From contig JADFAE010000005.1 of assembly GCA_015665415.1 (NCBI GenBank), positions 62,001-126,000 on the forward strand: a stretch of DNA of 64,000 nucleotides, in the 5' to 3' direction. The notes beneath the pieces were generated by a model. The model made no database searches. It saw nothing but the letters and a program-made list of their open reading frames with translations, and was not told the DNA's origin. The position numbers and the translations under genes were made by a program. This DNA comes from Roseobacter sp. GTDB lineage: Bacteria; Pseudomonadota; Alphaproteobacteria; Rhodobacterales; Rhodobacteraceae. Positions 24,634 to 34,157 of the stretch are shown in pieces; within the stretch, counting starts at the first letter, position 1; each line of letters begins with the position of its first letter.

Positions 24634-27552
24634 ATGTGCGCCGACACTGCTGATACCCCTGAGTACAAACAGACCCTGAACCTGCCCAAAACCGACTTTC
24701 CGATGCGCGCGGGCCTGCCCAAGCGTGAGCCCGCCTGGCTGGAGCGTTGGGCCAAGATCGGCGTCTATGACCGGCTGCGCGAAACCAGCCAGGACCGCAC
24801 GCCCTTTGTGCTGCATGACGGACCACCCTATGCCAACGGTCATCTGCACATTGGCCATGCGCTGAACAAGACCATCAAGGACATGATCGTGCGCAGCCAT
24901 CAGATGATGGGGTTTGACGCGCGCTATGTGCCGGGTTGGGATTGCCACGGGCTGCCGATCGAGTGGAAGATCGAAGAGCAGTATCGCAAGAAGGGCAAAA
25001 ACAAGGACGCAGTGGATGTGGTGGAGTTCCGCCAGGAATGCCGCGCCTTTGCCGACAAATGGGTCGATATCCAGCGTGAAGAATTCAAACGCCTGGGCAT
25101 CACCGGCAACTGGGCCGATCCTTACCTCACCATGAACTACCACGCTGAGGCGGTGATCGCGGCTGAGTTCCAGAAGTTCCTGATGAACGGCACGCTGTAT
25201 CAGGGCTCCAAACCCGTCATGTGGTCGCCGGTTGAGAAAACCGCCCTGGCCGAGGCCGAGGTGGAATACAAGGACAAGGAAAGCTTTACCATCTGGGTGA
25301 AGTTTGCAGTCTCGGGCGCAGGTGATGACCTGAACGGGGCCAGCGTCGTGATCTGGACCACCACCCCCTGGACCATTCCGTCGAACCAGGCGGTGGTCTA
25401 CGGCGACAGCTTTGACTACGGCCTCTATGAGGTCACCGACACGCCGGAAGAATGCTGGGCCGCCAAGGGCGATCGCTTCCTTTTGGCTGACAAGCTGGCG
25501 GGCGATGTCTTCAAACGTGCCCGTCTGGATGAGGGGCAATATACCCGTGTCCGCGCCGTGCCTGCGGATGAATTGGCGACACTGCAGCTGAGCCACCCGC
25601 TGGCCGGGGCCGAAGGGTCTAACGGCGAATGGGATGCTCCGCGTGATTTCCGCGCCGCCCCTTTTGTGACCGACGAGGAAGGCACCGGATTTGTGCACTG
25701 CGCGCCGAGCCACGGGATGGAGGAATTCGAGCTCTACCGTGATCTGGGCATGTTGGAGCAGGTCATCACCTATAACGTCATGGATGATGGCGGCTTTCGC
25801 GCCGATCTGCCCTTCTTTGGCGGCACATACATCCTCAACCGCAAGGGCGGTGAGGGCGATGCCAACAAAAAGATCATCGACAAGCTGGTCGAGGTTGGCG
25901 GCCTTCTGGCGCGCGGCAAGATCAAGCACAGCTACCCACATTCCTGGCGCTCCAAGGCACCGATCATCTACCGCAACACGCCGCAGTGGTTTGCCTCTGT
26001 GGATCGCGCGGTGGGCGATGGTCAGGACGAGATGGGCACAACCATCCGCGAGCGCGCCCTGCGTTCCATCGACGAACTGGTGAAATGGACGCCCCAACGC
26101 GGCCGCAACCGGTTGCATTCGATGATTGAAAGCCGCCCCGACTGGGTGCTGTCGCGCCAGCGCGCCTGGGGCGTGCCGCTGACCTGCTTTGTCAAAAAGG
26201 GTCTGCTGCCCACGGATGAGGGCTTTATCCTGCGCGACGATGCCGTGAATGCGCGCATCGTTGCGGCCTTTGAGGTCGAGGGCGCTGACGCCTGGTATGC
26301 CGACGGGGCCAAGGAGCGCTTCCTTGGCGAGGGCTACAACGCCGATGAATGGGACCAGGTCTTTGACGTGCTCGACGTCTGGTTTGATTCTGGCTCCACC
26401 CATGCATTCGTGCTGCGCGACCGCGAGGATGGCACGGCGGACGGGATTGCCGATGTCTACATGGAAGGCACCGATCAACACCGTGGCTGGTTCCACTCGT
26501 CGCTGTTGCAGGCCTGTGGTACCAAAGGCCGCGCGCCTTATAAAAACGTTGTCACCCACGGCTTTACCCTGGATGGCAAAGGCAACAAGATGTCCAAATC
26601 CTTGGGCAACACCATCGTGCCAGAGGAGATCGTCAAACAATATGGCGCCGATATCCTGCGGCTCTGGGTGGCGCAGACCGACTATACCTCGGACCAGCGC
26701 ATCGGCCCTGAAATCCTGAAAGGCACCGCCGACAGCTATCGCCGGTTGCGCAATACCATGCGCTACATGCTGGGCTCTCTGCATGACTTCAGCGAAGATC
26801 AGCGCGTGGCTGCTGACGAGATGCCCGAGCTGGAGCAATGGGTGCTGCACCGTCTGGCGGAGCTGGATCACCAGGTGCGCGTGGGCTATCAGGCCTTTGA
26901 TTTCAACGGTGTCTGGCAGGCGATCTTTACCTTTGCCACCGTCGATCTCTCGGCCTTCTACTTTGATGTGCGCAAGGATGCGCTGTATTGTGATGGCGAT
27001 ACTGCCAATGCGCGTGCGGCGCGCACCGTGCTCGACATCCTGTTCCACCGCCTCACCACCTGGCTGGCACCAATCCTGGTCTTCACCATGGAAGAGGTCT
27101 GGCTGGAGCGTTTCCCCGGTGATGACAGCTCGGTACACCTGACCGATATCCCGGACACGCCCGCCGATTGGCTGAATGAGCCGCTGGCCGCCAAATGGAG
27201 CCAGATCCGTCAGGCCCGCCGGGTGGTGACTGCCGCGCTCGAGGTGCAGCGCACCGACAAGGTGATCGGGGCCTCGCTGGAGGCGCATCCGGTGGTGCAT
27301 GTGCGTGACGCGGTGGCGCTAGAGGCGCTGAAATCGGTGAATTTTGCCGATCTCTGCATCACTTCCGACATCACTCTCACCGGTGACCCGGCCCCGGATG
27401 AGGCCTTCCGCATGCCCGAGGTCGACGGCATTTCGGTGGTCTTTGAAAAGGCCGAAGGAGAGAAATGTCAGCGCTGCTGGAAGATCCTGCCCGATGTCGG
27501 CCAGCATGCCCATGCAGGTGTCTGCGGACGCTGTAATGACGCGCTGAGCTGA
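24634..27552 (+). CDS. ileS: Isoleucyl-tRNA synthetase
   Basis: 972 residues, class I synthetase. The HIGH motif is in PYANGHLHIGHALNK and the KMSKS motif in GKGNKMSKSLGN. The editing (CP1) domain is present (VIWTTTPWTIPSNQA, GTGFVHCAPSHGMEEF). The C-terminal zinc finger has CQRCWKILP and CGRCNDALS. It charges tRNA-Ile with isoleucine and edits valine. ATG 24634 follows AAGGACG. A strong terminator follows the stop. Confidence 0.98.
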   Translation: MCADTADTPEYKQTLNLPKTDFPMRAGLPKREPAWLERWAKIGVYDRLRETSQDRTPFVLHDGPPYANGHLHIGHALNKTIKDMIVRSHQMMGFDARYVPGWDCHGLPIEWKIEEQYRKKGKNKDAVDVVEFRQECRAFADKWVDIQREEFKRLGITGNWADPYLTMNYHAEAVIAAEFQKFLMNGTLYQGSKPVMWSPVEKTALAEAEVEYKDKESFTIWVKFAVSGAGDDLNGASVVIWTTTPWTIPSNQAVVYGDSFDYGLYEVTDTPEECWAAKGDRFLLADKLAGDVFKRARLDEGQYTRVRAVPADELATLQLSHPLAGAEGSNGEWDAPRDFRAAPFVTDEEGTGFVHCAPSHGMEEFELYRDLGMLEQVITYNVMDDGGFRADLPFFGGTYILNRKGGEGDANKKIIDKLVEVGGLLARGKIKHSYPHSWRSKAPIIYRNTPQWFASVDRAVGDGQDEMGTTIRERALRSIDELVKWTPQRGRNRLHSMIESRPDWVLSRQRAWGVPLTCFVKKGLLPTDEGFILRDDAVNARIVAAFEVEGADAWYADGAKERFLGEGYNADEWDQVFDVLDVWFDSGSTHAFVLRDREDGTADGIADVYMEGTDQHRGWFHSSLLQACGTKGRAPYKNVVTHGFTLDGKGNKMSKSLGNTIVPEEIVKQYGADILRLWVAQTDYTSDQRIGPEILKGTADSYRRLRNTMRYMLGSLHDFSEDQRVAADEMPELEQWVLHRLAELDHQVRVGYQAFDFNGVWQAIFTFATVDLSAFYFDVRKDALYCDGDTANARAARTVLDILFHRLTTWLAPILVFTMEEVWLERFPGDDSSVHLTDIPDTPADWLNEPLAAKWSQIRQARRVVTAALEVQRTDKVIGASLEAHPVVHVRDAVALEALKSVNFADLCITSDITLTGDPAPDEAFRMPEVDGISVVFEKAEGEKCQRCWKILPDVGQHAHAGVCGRCNDALS

Positions 27553-27582
27553 GCCCCTTAGACCAAGTGCATTGAAATCAAC

Positions 27583-27617
27583 AAAAAAGCCCCCCCATTT
27601 TTTGGGGGGGCTTTTTT
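27583..27617 (+). terminator. Rho-independent terminator of ileS
   Basis: GCCCCCCC pairs with GGGGGGGC around an ATTTTTT loop, flanked by A6 and T6, so it can act in both directions. Confidence 0.93.
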
Positions 27618-27955
27618 GTGCCGCAAGGGCACCTGCCCTGCGCATGCGGCACCCACGCCCTGCAGCGGGAGAACCTTGTGGAGCGGAGGAGTGGCCCATG
27701 GCCACGTGCTGGTACTTGTCTTCTGCGGGCCGGTCCTCTGTGGGCCTGGCCAATTGCAGAGCGTCTGCCATCACCCAGATATGGTTTCTGAGATCGGTTG
27801 TAGCACTCTTTTGACAAATCTCTGTGGCACCTTGGTTCAGGTCTGGGCCTCCTTGGCAGAGCGATCTATCCTAAAGGATGCGTCTTGCCGCGTTTCACCA
27901 GGATTTTGCCTGAAGACATGCGGGAGATTCGATTTACAGTCTGGGAGCCGCAAGG
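27618..27955. other. Spacer without a supported gene
   Basis: Between the ileS terminator and ogt. The ORFs here have no family resemblance and poor ribosome sites. A TTGACA at 27813-27818 could be a -35 box for ogt, but no good -10 follows at the right distance. Confidence 0.3.
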
Positions 27956-28411
27956 ATGCCGAGTGCAACATTATTGGACAGCCCTGTTGGACCTCTGAGT
28001 GTCACTGAGGAGGAGGGGGCCATTACTGCTCTTAGCTGGCAGGACAGCGGGCAGGGAGACAGCGCGCTGCTGCGACAGGCGATCGCTCAACTGCGCGCTT
28101 ACTTCGCCGGTGAGCTCGTGACCTTTGATCTGCCGCTTCAAGTCAAGGGCTCCGCTTTTCAGCGGGCCGTCTGTGACGCCATGCTGGCCATTCCTTTTGG
28201 CGAAACCCGCACCTATGGCGATCTTGCCCGCGACCTTGGCGCGGCCGCGCAGCCCGTCGGCAATGCCTGTGGAGCAAATCCAATCCCTGTGATCATTCCC
28301 TGCCATCGGGTGCTGGGCGCAACCGGGCTGGGGGGATTTTCTGGCAAGGGCAGGGTGGAGACCAAGGTGACCCTGCTCAAACACGAAGGCGCGGCCAGCC
28401 TGCTGATCTGA
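27956..28411 (+). CDS. ogt: Methylated-DNA--protein-cysteine methyltransferase
   Basis: 151 residues. The methyl-acceptor Cys is C116 in VIIPCHRVLGATG. The DNA-binding helix precedes it (FQRAVCDAMLAIPFGETRTYGDLA). It removes methyl groups from O6-methylguanine by suicidal transfer. The length fits the stand-alone Ogt/MGMT type without an Ada regulatory domain. AAGG directly precedes the ATG and GGGAG lies a little further upstream. Confidence 0.95.
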   Translation: MPSATLLDSPVGPLSVTEEEGAITALSWQDSGQGDSALLRQAIAQLRAYFAGELVTFDLPLQVKGSAFQRAVCDAMLAIPFGETRTYGDLARDLGAAAQPVGNACGANPIPVIIPCHRVLGATGLGGFSGKGRVETKVTLLKHEGAASLLI

Positions 28412-28511
28412 GCGCCTCGCGAGATCCCACATCGGTGCCAGGCCTCATGGGGCCGCCTGACACAGGATCAAAACGCGGTGGTTGATCCGAGACAGCCACC
28501 CGGCTCAGGTC

Positions 28512-28868
28512 TCAGGAAAAGAGGGCCTGAACCTGATTATAGAGTGGTGTGGTATCTGTGCCGGAGGTTTCAGAGAAATCTGCGATCAAGGACAAGATGA
28601 CGGATTCCATGTCTGCCTCTGAAGGGACGGGCATCTCTACAATGGGACCGGGAGCGGTTGTCGCTGTCGGCTCGGAGGCTCCCCCGACGGCGGTTTGCGA
28701 ACCGGCTTCCTGGGATGATACCTCGGTTGGTTGAACGGCTTCTGCGGCTGCCGCCTGTTTGGCGCGCCATCCCCAGGCCTTGGCATGGTCCGGCGGGCCG
28801 GGTTGCTTGGTGCCTGCCACTGCGTTGAGGGCGTTGTTCAGCCCGGCAGGGGCGGATAGGGCTTGCAT
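28512..28868 (-). CDS. Hypothetical protein, Ala/Pro/Thr-rich
   Basis: 118 residues from ATG 28868, preceded by GGAGATC. The N-terminal half (LNNALNAVAG, HAKAWGWRAKQAAAAEAVQ) is helical and basic. A low-complexity Thr/Ala/Pro linker follows, then an acidic tail with a possible short helix (ESVILSLIADFSETSG). No signal peptide or membrane segment. Family not recognised; its upstream 220 bases hold nothing else. Confidence 0.5.
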   Translation of the reverse strand: MQALSAPAGLNNALNAVAGTKQPGPPDHAKAWGWRAKQAAAAEAVQPTEVSSQEAGSQTAVGGASEPTATTAPGPIVEMPVPSEADMESVILSLIADFSETSGTDTTPLYNQVQALFS

Positions 28869-29088
28869 CTTGGATCTCCAATTCGTGCAACGTCTGGACG
28901 CGGGGTGGCAGCAAGTTTGCACACAAAGGGATTAATCTGGCTTTGCCTTGTGGTCAGAATACTGTCGCTGATTGGATTCAAGCTTGGCTCAAATCGGTAA
29001 GGGGCTGCCATGGTTGGCCAAAACCCATCGCTAGGCGCCCGCCATTTGGTCCAGGCTCCACAGGTTGTTGTCGCAATCGGGCTGAGGG

Positions 29089-29781
29089 TCAGCGTTTTTC
29101 CGGCAGGATCTGTTGTGCGATGCCGACAAAGACCAGGTAGATCGAGGTCACAACCAGACCCCAGTGGGCCCAGCTTTGCGGGTGGAAATCAACCCAGGCG
29201 GCCCAACCGGCAAAAAAGGTCCAGGCCAGGGCGATGGGCAAGGACACCCGGCGCCAGCGTTCAGTGCGCACCGGGTGGATGAACTTCAGCGGCAGGAACA
29301 TGGCGATCGACAGCAGGGTGACCAGAACAAGGCTGGTCCAATGGCTGGGCTCCAGCGCAAAGATCACCAGCACCAGCATGTTCCAGCAGCCGGGAAAGCC
29401 GGAAAAGGAATTGTCCTTGGTCTTCATTCTGGTGTCGGCAAAATACATCGCACTGGCAAAGGTGATGACGATGATGGCAAACCAGCCGGTCCAGCCCGCC
29501 ATCAACCCCGATTTGAACAGGGCAAATGCGGGGATGAAGACATAGGTGAGATAGTCGATGATCAGATCCAGCAACACCCCGTCGAATTGCGGCGCGTAGC
29601 GTTTCACGTGATAGTGCCGGGCCAGTGGCCCATCGATGCCATCCACGGCAAAGGCAACCACCAGCCAGACAAACATCAGGCTCCATTTGGCATCCACCGC
29701 GGCCAGCATGGCCAGCATGGCAAATACGGCACCGGTTGCGGTGAGAAGATGAACGGAGAGGGCGCGGATCTGAGGTGTCAT
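29089..29781 (-). CDS. pcs: Phosphatidylcholine synthase
   Basis: 230 residues with about eight hydrophobic helices. The CDP-alcohol phosphotransferase signature is DGPLAR followed by FDGVLLDLIID, with the extra spacing seen in bacterial Pcs. The enzyme condenses CDP-diacylglycerol with choline to make phosphatidylcholine in the inner membrane, a route typical of Alphaproteobacteria. The early sequence SVHLLTATGAVFAMLA also fits the family. Confidence 0.93.
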   Translation of the reverse strand: MTPQIRALSVHLLTATGAVFAMLAMLAAVDAKWSLMFVWLVVAFAVDGIDGPLARHYHVKRYAPQFDGVLLDLIIDYLTYVFIPAFALFKSGLMAGWTGWFAIIVITFASAMYFADTRMKTKDNSFSGFPGCWNMLVLVIFALEPSHWTSLVLVTLLSIAMFLPLKFIHPVRTERWRRVSLPIALAWTFFAGWAAWVDFHPQSWAHWGLVVTSIYLVFVGIAQQILPEKR

Positions 29782-29820
29782 AGGCCTCTGATGGCGAATT
29801 TTGCCTCCGCCTGCAAGGCT

Positions 29821-30054
29821 TCAGTGCAACCGGGTCGGGTATTCCTGACGCGGTGCTGTCTGGGCGGCGTTGCCATCGCCCCCCTGCATAGCGGTCAGAA
29901 AGATCATCTCGGCCCTGTGGTGGCTGCGATGGGGAAAGCCGGAAAAGGGGCGTTTGCCGGGTTGGCGGGGAAAGCGAATTTGTGAGGGGGCCGGGGCAGG
30001 CGCGGCTGGTGCCGGATGAAGGGCAAGCGCCTGCGAAGTCATCTGTGGTGTCAT
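29821..30054 (-). CDS. Small hypothetical protein
   Basis: 77 residues from ATG 30054, with GAAAGG about 8 bases upstream; ATG 30063 is an alternative. Ala/Pro-rich start (LHPAPAAPAPAPSQIRFP), then a basic, His-rich segment (GKRPFSGFPHRSHHRAEM). It overlaps no other gene and lies 39 bases past the pcs start. Family not recognised, so it may not be expressed. Confidence 0.4.
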   Translation of the reverse strand: MTPQMTSQALALHPAPAAPAPAPSQIRFPRQPGKRPFSGFPHRSHHRAEMIFLTAMQGGDGNAAQTAPRQEYPTRLH

Positions 30055-30241
30055 CTGCTGCATCCTTTCTGGAGCTATGGAGCATTCAGATAACGTTGCA
30101 AGGATTAACCGGTGGTGTTGTGGCGACGGGAAGTTGTTTCGAATTTTAACTGCTTTGCATGGGCGGGGGTGGCGCAAGTAGTTGTATTCCATATTTGGAA
30201 TGTTTGTGATACAACACGGGAGGTTCAGCAGGGGAAAGTGG

Positions 30242-30853
30242 ATGACGCAGCGGGCAGACCATTGGAACAAGGTCTATAAAACCAAAGAGACGGATCAGGT
30301 CAGTTGGTTTCAGGCCGACCCGGCCTCATCGCTGCGTGCCATCGCCCTGTGTGGTCCCAAGGCGCTCTCGGTCATAGATATTGGCGGCGGCGCTTCGCGT
30401 CTGGTTGGGGCCCTGCTGGATCAACGACGCAAGGACCTGACAGTACTAGATATTTCGCAACAGGCCCTGACCTTGTCGCGGCTCAGGCTTGGGGCGGGCG
30501 GCGATCGTGTTGCCTGGATTGCCGCTGATGTCACACAGTGGCAGCCGCAGCGTCAATGGGACATCTGGCACGATCGGGCGGTGTTTCATTTTCTGATCAA
30601 GGCAGAGGATCGCGCTGCCTATCTGCAGGCCCTGCGTGCCGCAGTGCCTATTGGCGGCTATGTGATTCTGGCCAGTTTTGCGCCCGAGGGACCGACCAGT
30701 TGCAGCGGCCTGCCGGTGCAGCGCTATGCGCCCGGGGATATGCATGCTGTTCTTGGCACGGATTTCGACCTGTTGCACAATTGGAGCGAAGATCATGCCA
30801 CCCCCGGTGGTGGGGCACAGGCCTTTACCTGGTGCCTGTTCCAGCGCAACTGA
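30242..30853 (+). CDS. Class I SAM-dependent methyltransferase
   Basis: 203 residues. Motif I is LSVIDIGGGASRLVGAL, motif II is LTVLDISQQAL, then VAWIAADVTQW and a post-motif WDIWHDRAVFHFL. The start (RADHWNKVYKTKETDQVSWFQ) matches a family of small methyltransferases, related to thiopurine/tellurite-type enzymes, of uncertain substrate. ATG 30242 follows GGGAAAG; the longer ORF start is not needed. Confidence 0.87.
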   Translation: MTQRADHWNKVYKTKETDQVSWFQADPASSLRAIALCGPKALSVIDIGGGASRLVGALLDQRRKDLTVLDISQQALTLSRLRLGAGGDRVAWIAADVTQWQPQRQWDIWHDRAVFHFLIKAEDRAAYLQALRAAVPIGGYVILASFAPEGPTSCSGLPVQRYAPGDMHAVLGTDFDLLHNWSEDHATPGGGAQAFTWCLFQRN

Positions 30854-30915
30854 CAGGTCTGGCGTGGCCAGGACCGGCCCAATTCTCTCAGACGGGGCCT
30901 TTGGACGTGGGGCCT

Positions 30916-31845
30916 TCAGGCCTTGGGGTGGCTGCGATTGTAGACCGCCATCAGATGCGCCGTATCCACCGCCGTATAGGCCTGGGTGGTCGAGAGCGAC
31001 GCATGACCCAACAGTTCCTGGATGGCACGCAGATCGCCGCCGGCTTCCAGCAGGTGGGTGGCAAAACTGTGTCGCAGCGCATGCGGCGTCGCTGTCGCCG
31101 GAAGGCCCAGCTGGGCGCGGGCGCGGGCCATTGCCCCCTGGATCTGGCGTGGGTTCAGCGCGCCGCCCCGAACCCCGCGAAACAGCGGCTTGTCGGGCGC
31201 TTGCGGGTGTGGCGACAGCTGCAGATAGTGATCCACGGCCTTGCGGGCGGCATCGATCACCGGCACCAGACGTTCCTTGCCGCCCTTGCCGCTGATCCGC
31301 AGACTGGCTGGCAGGGGGGCATGGCGCCCCTCAAGGCCCAGGGCTTCGGAGATCCGCAGCCCGCAGCCATAAAGCATCGTCACCACCGCGACATCGCGCG
31401 CGGCCACCCAATCCGTTTCGGATTGCCCTTCAACCGCTTCGATCACCGCACGGGCGGCTTCTTCCGCCAAAGGACGGGGTAGTTTCTTTTGAAATTTGGG
31501 TGCGCGGGCGGCCAAAACGGCAGTGGGCTCAAAGCCTTCTCGCTCGGCCAACCAGCGATAGAAGCTTTTGACCGCCGAGAGTTTGCGCGCCAAGGACCGC
31601 GCACCGGTGCCGCTCCTCCGCTCCCGTGCCATCCAGGCGCGCATGTCGGTGGTGGAAATCCGCGCCAGCGCCCCCAGCCCTTGGGGGGTGCCACTGTGTT
31701 CGGTCATGAAGATGAGAAAGCCCGCCAGATCGCCCTGATAGGCGCTGATGGTATGTGCGGCGGCACCGTTCAGCGCGCTGAGCCCCTGCAGCCAGGTTTG
31801 CAGCGCGTCCCGGCAGGCAGGGGATATCAATATGGCCTCGGTCAT
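30916..31845 (-). CDS. xerC: Tyrosine recombinase XerC
   Basis: 309 residues. All catalytic residues are visible: R164 (CGLRISEAL), K187/K190 (SGKGGKERLVP), H255 and R258 (HALRHSFATHLL), H281 (LLGHASLSTTQ) and Y290. The N-terminal SAM-like core-binding domain is present. XerC with XerD resolves chromosome dimers at dif. Directly upstream on the same strand is the DUF484 gene, its usual neighbour. Confidence 0.96.
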   Translation of the reverse strand: MTEAILISPACRDALQTWLQGLSALNGAAAHTISAYQGDLAGFLIFMTEHSGTPQGLGALARISTTDMRAWMARERRSGTGARSLARKLSAVKSFYRWLAEREGFEPTAVLAARAPKFQKKLPRPLAEEAARAVIEAVEGQSETDWVAARDVAVVTMLYGCGLRISEALGLEGRHAPLPASLRISGKGGKERLVPVIDAARKAVDHYLQLSPHPQAPDKPLFRGVRGGALNPRQIQGAMARARAQLGLPATATPHALRHSFATHLLEAGGDLRAIQELLGHASLSTTQAYTAVDTAHLMAVYNRSHPKA

Positions 31846-31900
31846 GATGCGGCGCGCGCATTGCGCGTGTTGATGCTTTGGCCCCTGTCAGGCCCGGGGC

Positions 31901-32611
31901 TCACGACAGCCAGCGGCGCATGGCGCGTTCAAAGACGCCGGCAAAGAAGGTCAGAAGATCAGTGCCGTGCTGGGGGGTGAATTGATGCGGGTCTTCGGAG
32001 CCGAGAACCAGAAGGCCCGGCAGGCGGCCAGCGCCGAGATCGAGCCGCAGACAGGCCTCGGAGCGGACCCATTCCGCCTTGTCGCCAAAAATCTGCGGGT
32101 TGCCGCCCTGCACCTGGCGCAGTGTCACCTGACGGGCAGGACCACCGCGTCCATTGGCGGCAAAACTGTCGATATAGCCGGGGGCAACCACCTTGAGCAT
32201 CTCCCCCATGCGGGCGGCGGCACTGCCGCCGTCATCCTGAACGGTCTCCAGCACCAGGGTGATGGCATCAATTCGCATGATTTCCGCCAGATCGCCGCTC
32301 AGCACCTGCAGGAAGCTCTCAAAATCGGTGGGGTCCAGCAGGCGCAGGATGGCGCGATGGATCTGATTCGTCCCGGCGAGGTTTTCATAGGCCGCAGCGA
32401 TCACCGAACGATGGGTGTCCTCGAGCCGGTCCAGACGGGCCTCCATCCGCTCCATGGCAATGCCGCGCAGGTCGACGATATTGGAACCCATGGCGCGTTC
32501 ATTGGCCGAAACCAAAGCGTTCATCAGGGCCTGATCGTCGAGGATGGCATCCGGCTTGGCCAGGATTGCGTCGCGCAGGGGCGTGTCGAGTTTGACGGAG
32601 TTGCTGCTCAT
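31901..32611 (-). CDS. DUF484 family protein
   Basis: 236 residues with the GAF-like DUF484 fold. N-terminal helices (LRDAILAKPDAILDDQALM, ERMEARLDRLEDTHRSVI) precede the sensor domain, which has the late motifs GLLVLGSEDPHQFTPQHG and DLLTFFAGVFERAM. DUF484 genes sit next to xerC in many Proteobacteria. Its role is unknown. Confidence 0.92.
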   Translation of the reverse strand: MSSNSVKLDTPLRDAILAKPDAILDDQALMNALVSANERAMGSNIVDLRGIAMERMEARLDRLEDTHRSVIAAAYENLAGTNQIHRAILRLLDPTDFESFLQVLSGDLAEIMRIDAITLVLETVQDDGGSAAARMGEMLKVVAPGYIDSFAANGRGGPARQVTLRQVQGGNPQIFGDKAEWVRSEACLRLDLGAGRLPGLLVLGSEDPHQFTPQHGTDLLTFFAGVFERAMRRWLS

Positions 32612-32739
32612 TCTTGAACCTCTATGGGGCTTTGAGCCCGGTTTATAACACGTGTTTTCGAGGATGCCGCTTAAAATTTTATGAGGATGTTCGAAACCGG
32701 TTCGTCAAAGTTGTTTCTGGTGACTGAATTTTGCCCAGA

Positions 32740-33246
32740 CTAGAGAAACGGATCGTGTGACCATTGCAGCAGGGCCTGTCTTTGCCGTGGCCGGCAACCA
32801 AGGTCGCCGGGAGCGCAATTTGCCCGAATCTGTCCGGCATGGCGAGAAAAAGCCCGCCAGCGGGAAATTTGTTGCTTGTCGACCTCAGGCAAGCGGCGAC
32901 CCAGGTAGAAGCGGCAATACCATTGAAACCAGCCACGCGGATCTGGCCCAAGGATCCAGCCTTTTTCCTGCCAGTGACTGAGGGGCTGGCGGCTTTTGAT
33001 GCCGAAATGGTTGAGGCTGGGGTCGGATGTATCGCTGATCCGTGCCTTTTCAAACCAGGCAGCGGGCAGTTCATCCCGGCAATCGTTGCAATACTTGCCC
33101 TCAAAGATGCCCAATTCCAGCATCTCTTGGGGGGTGAACTTCGGTTCGAAACCGTCGTGAAATATGTTTCCGGGGGCTGCGGTTAGGGAATAGCTATATC
33201 CCGTCTGCATTGTGTCATTGACGTGAATAAATCCGGGTGGAGACAT
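32740..33246 (-). CDS. Conserved-looking hypothetical protein with CxxC
   Basis: 168 residues from ATG 33246; ATG 33210 and an upstream TTG are alternatives. Features include a CxxC-type KYCNDCRDELPAAWF, LNHFGIKSRQPLSHW, GWFQWYCRFYLGRR and a basic tail with QALLQWSHDP. It is rich in Trp, Arg and Cys, which suggests a compact, possibly metal- or nucleic-acid-binding protein. I do not assign a family. It is the only gene between DUF484 and the transaldolase. Confidence 0.6.
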   Translation of the reverse strand: MSPPGFIHVNDTMQTGYSYSLTAAPGNIFHDGFEPKFTPQEMLELGIFEGKYCNDCRDELPAAWFEKARISDTSDPSLNHFGIKSRQPLSHWQEKGWILGPDPRGWFQWYCRFYLGRRLPEVDKQQISRWRAFSRHAGQIRANCAPGDLGCRPRQRQALLQWSHDPFL

Positions 33247-33330
33247 CAAAAGCGGCAACCTGTGTTTTTTGGGCCTGGATCTGCTTCATAGATAGAGGTG
33301 CAGTTGGCCATTGTTTGCAGACCGGGAAAC

Positions 33331-33360
33331 AAATGAAAAGGGGCCGCACAAGGCGGCCCC
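33331..33360 (-). terminator. Terminator of the transaldolase gene
   Basis: On the minus strand GGGGCCGC pairs with GCGGCCCC around a short loop and is followed by TTTTCATTTG, 45 bases past the stop at 33406. Confidence 0.8.
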
Positions 33361-33405
33361 GTAATAGTGCTTCGGTTCTGCTGGAGTGTCAGGCCCGCTC
33401 AGCAA

Positions 33406-34059
33406 TCAGAGGATCTTGATGTCCGCGGCTTTGATATCGGCGAGGAAGGTGGCCAGGCCCTTGTCTGTCAGCGGGTGGTTGACCATGGATTTGATCACGG
33501 CAGGTGGCGCGGTGATCACATCGGCACCGATACGGGCCGAGTCCAGCACATGGTTGGCGGAACGGATCGATGCTGCCAGGATCTGGGTGTCGAACCCGTA
33601 ATTGTCATAGATGGTGCGGATGTCTTCGATCAGCTCCATCCCGTCGAGGTTGATGTCATCCAGACGTCCGATGAAGGGCGAAATGAACGTCGCACCGGCC
33701 TTGGCGGCCAGCAGCGCCTGATTGGCCGAGAAGCAGAGCGTCACATTGACCATATGGCCCGCTTCGGAGAGGGTTTTACAGGCTTTCAGACCATCCCAGG
33801 TCAGCGGCACTTTGACGGCGATGTTTTCGGCGATCTCGACCAGTTTGCGGCCTTCGGCGATCATTGTCTCGGCGTCTGTGGCGGTGACCTCGGCGGAGAC
33901 AGGACCTGCGACCAGATCGCAGATCTCCTTGGTGACTTCGATGATGTCACGGCCGGATTTTTTGATCAGCGAGGGGTTGGTGGTCACACCGTCGACCATG
34001 CCCAGGTCGTTGAGCTCGGCAATGGCGTCGATTTCGGCGGTATCTACGAAGAATTTCAT
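33406..34059 (-). CDS. fsa: Fructose-6-phosphate aldolase / small transaldolase family
   Basis: 217 residues, the short TalC/Fsa class. The Schiff-base Lys is K83 in [16 protein letters not shown]. Other signatures are [10 protein letters not shown] at the start, [31 protein letters not shown] and [10 protein letters not shown]. Members act as transaldolase or fructose-6-phosphate aldolase and the sequence does not separate the two. It has its own terminator and diverges from priA. Confidence 0.92.
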   Translation of the reverse strand: MKFFVDTAEIDAIAELNDLGMVDGVTTNPSLIKKSGRDIIEVTKEICDLVAGPVSAEVTATDAETMIAEGRKLVEIAENIAVKVPLTWDGLKACKTLSEAGHMVNVTLCFSANQALLAAKAGATFISPFIGRLDDINLDGMELIEDIRTIYDNYGFDTQILAASIRSANHVLDSARIGADVITAPPAVIKSMVNHPLTDKGLATFLADIKAADIKIL

Positions 34060-34157
34060 CGGCGGGGATCCTTTTGCGGAAAGTTTGGCCTCGATTGCGC
34101 TAGCCTTTAGCGCATGGGGGAGGCATTAAAAAGCCCCGAGGTTTGGAGGCGACACAG

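Noticed and set aside
24481-27300. 939-codon open frame antisense to ileS
   Set aside because: A shadow of ileS codon bias in high-GC DNA; no family resemblance and ileS is unmistakable on the plus strand. The same applies to the long antisense frames over ftsH (52930-54804) and fhs (55867-57309).
27616-28008. 130-codon ORF between ileS and ogt
   Set aside because: It overlaps the start of ogt in another frame, is Cys-rich in an unstructured way and lacks a ribosome site.
29600-29615. parS-like GTTTCACGTGATA
   Set aside because: Only 12 of 16 bases match the parS consensus, one half-site is poor, and it lies inside pcs where the coding sequence explains it.
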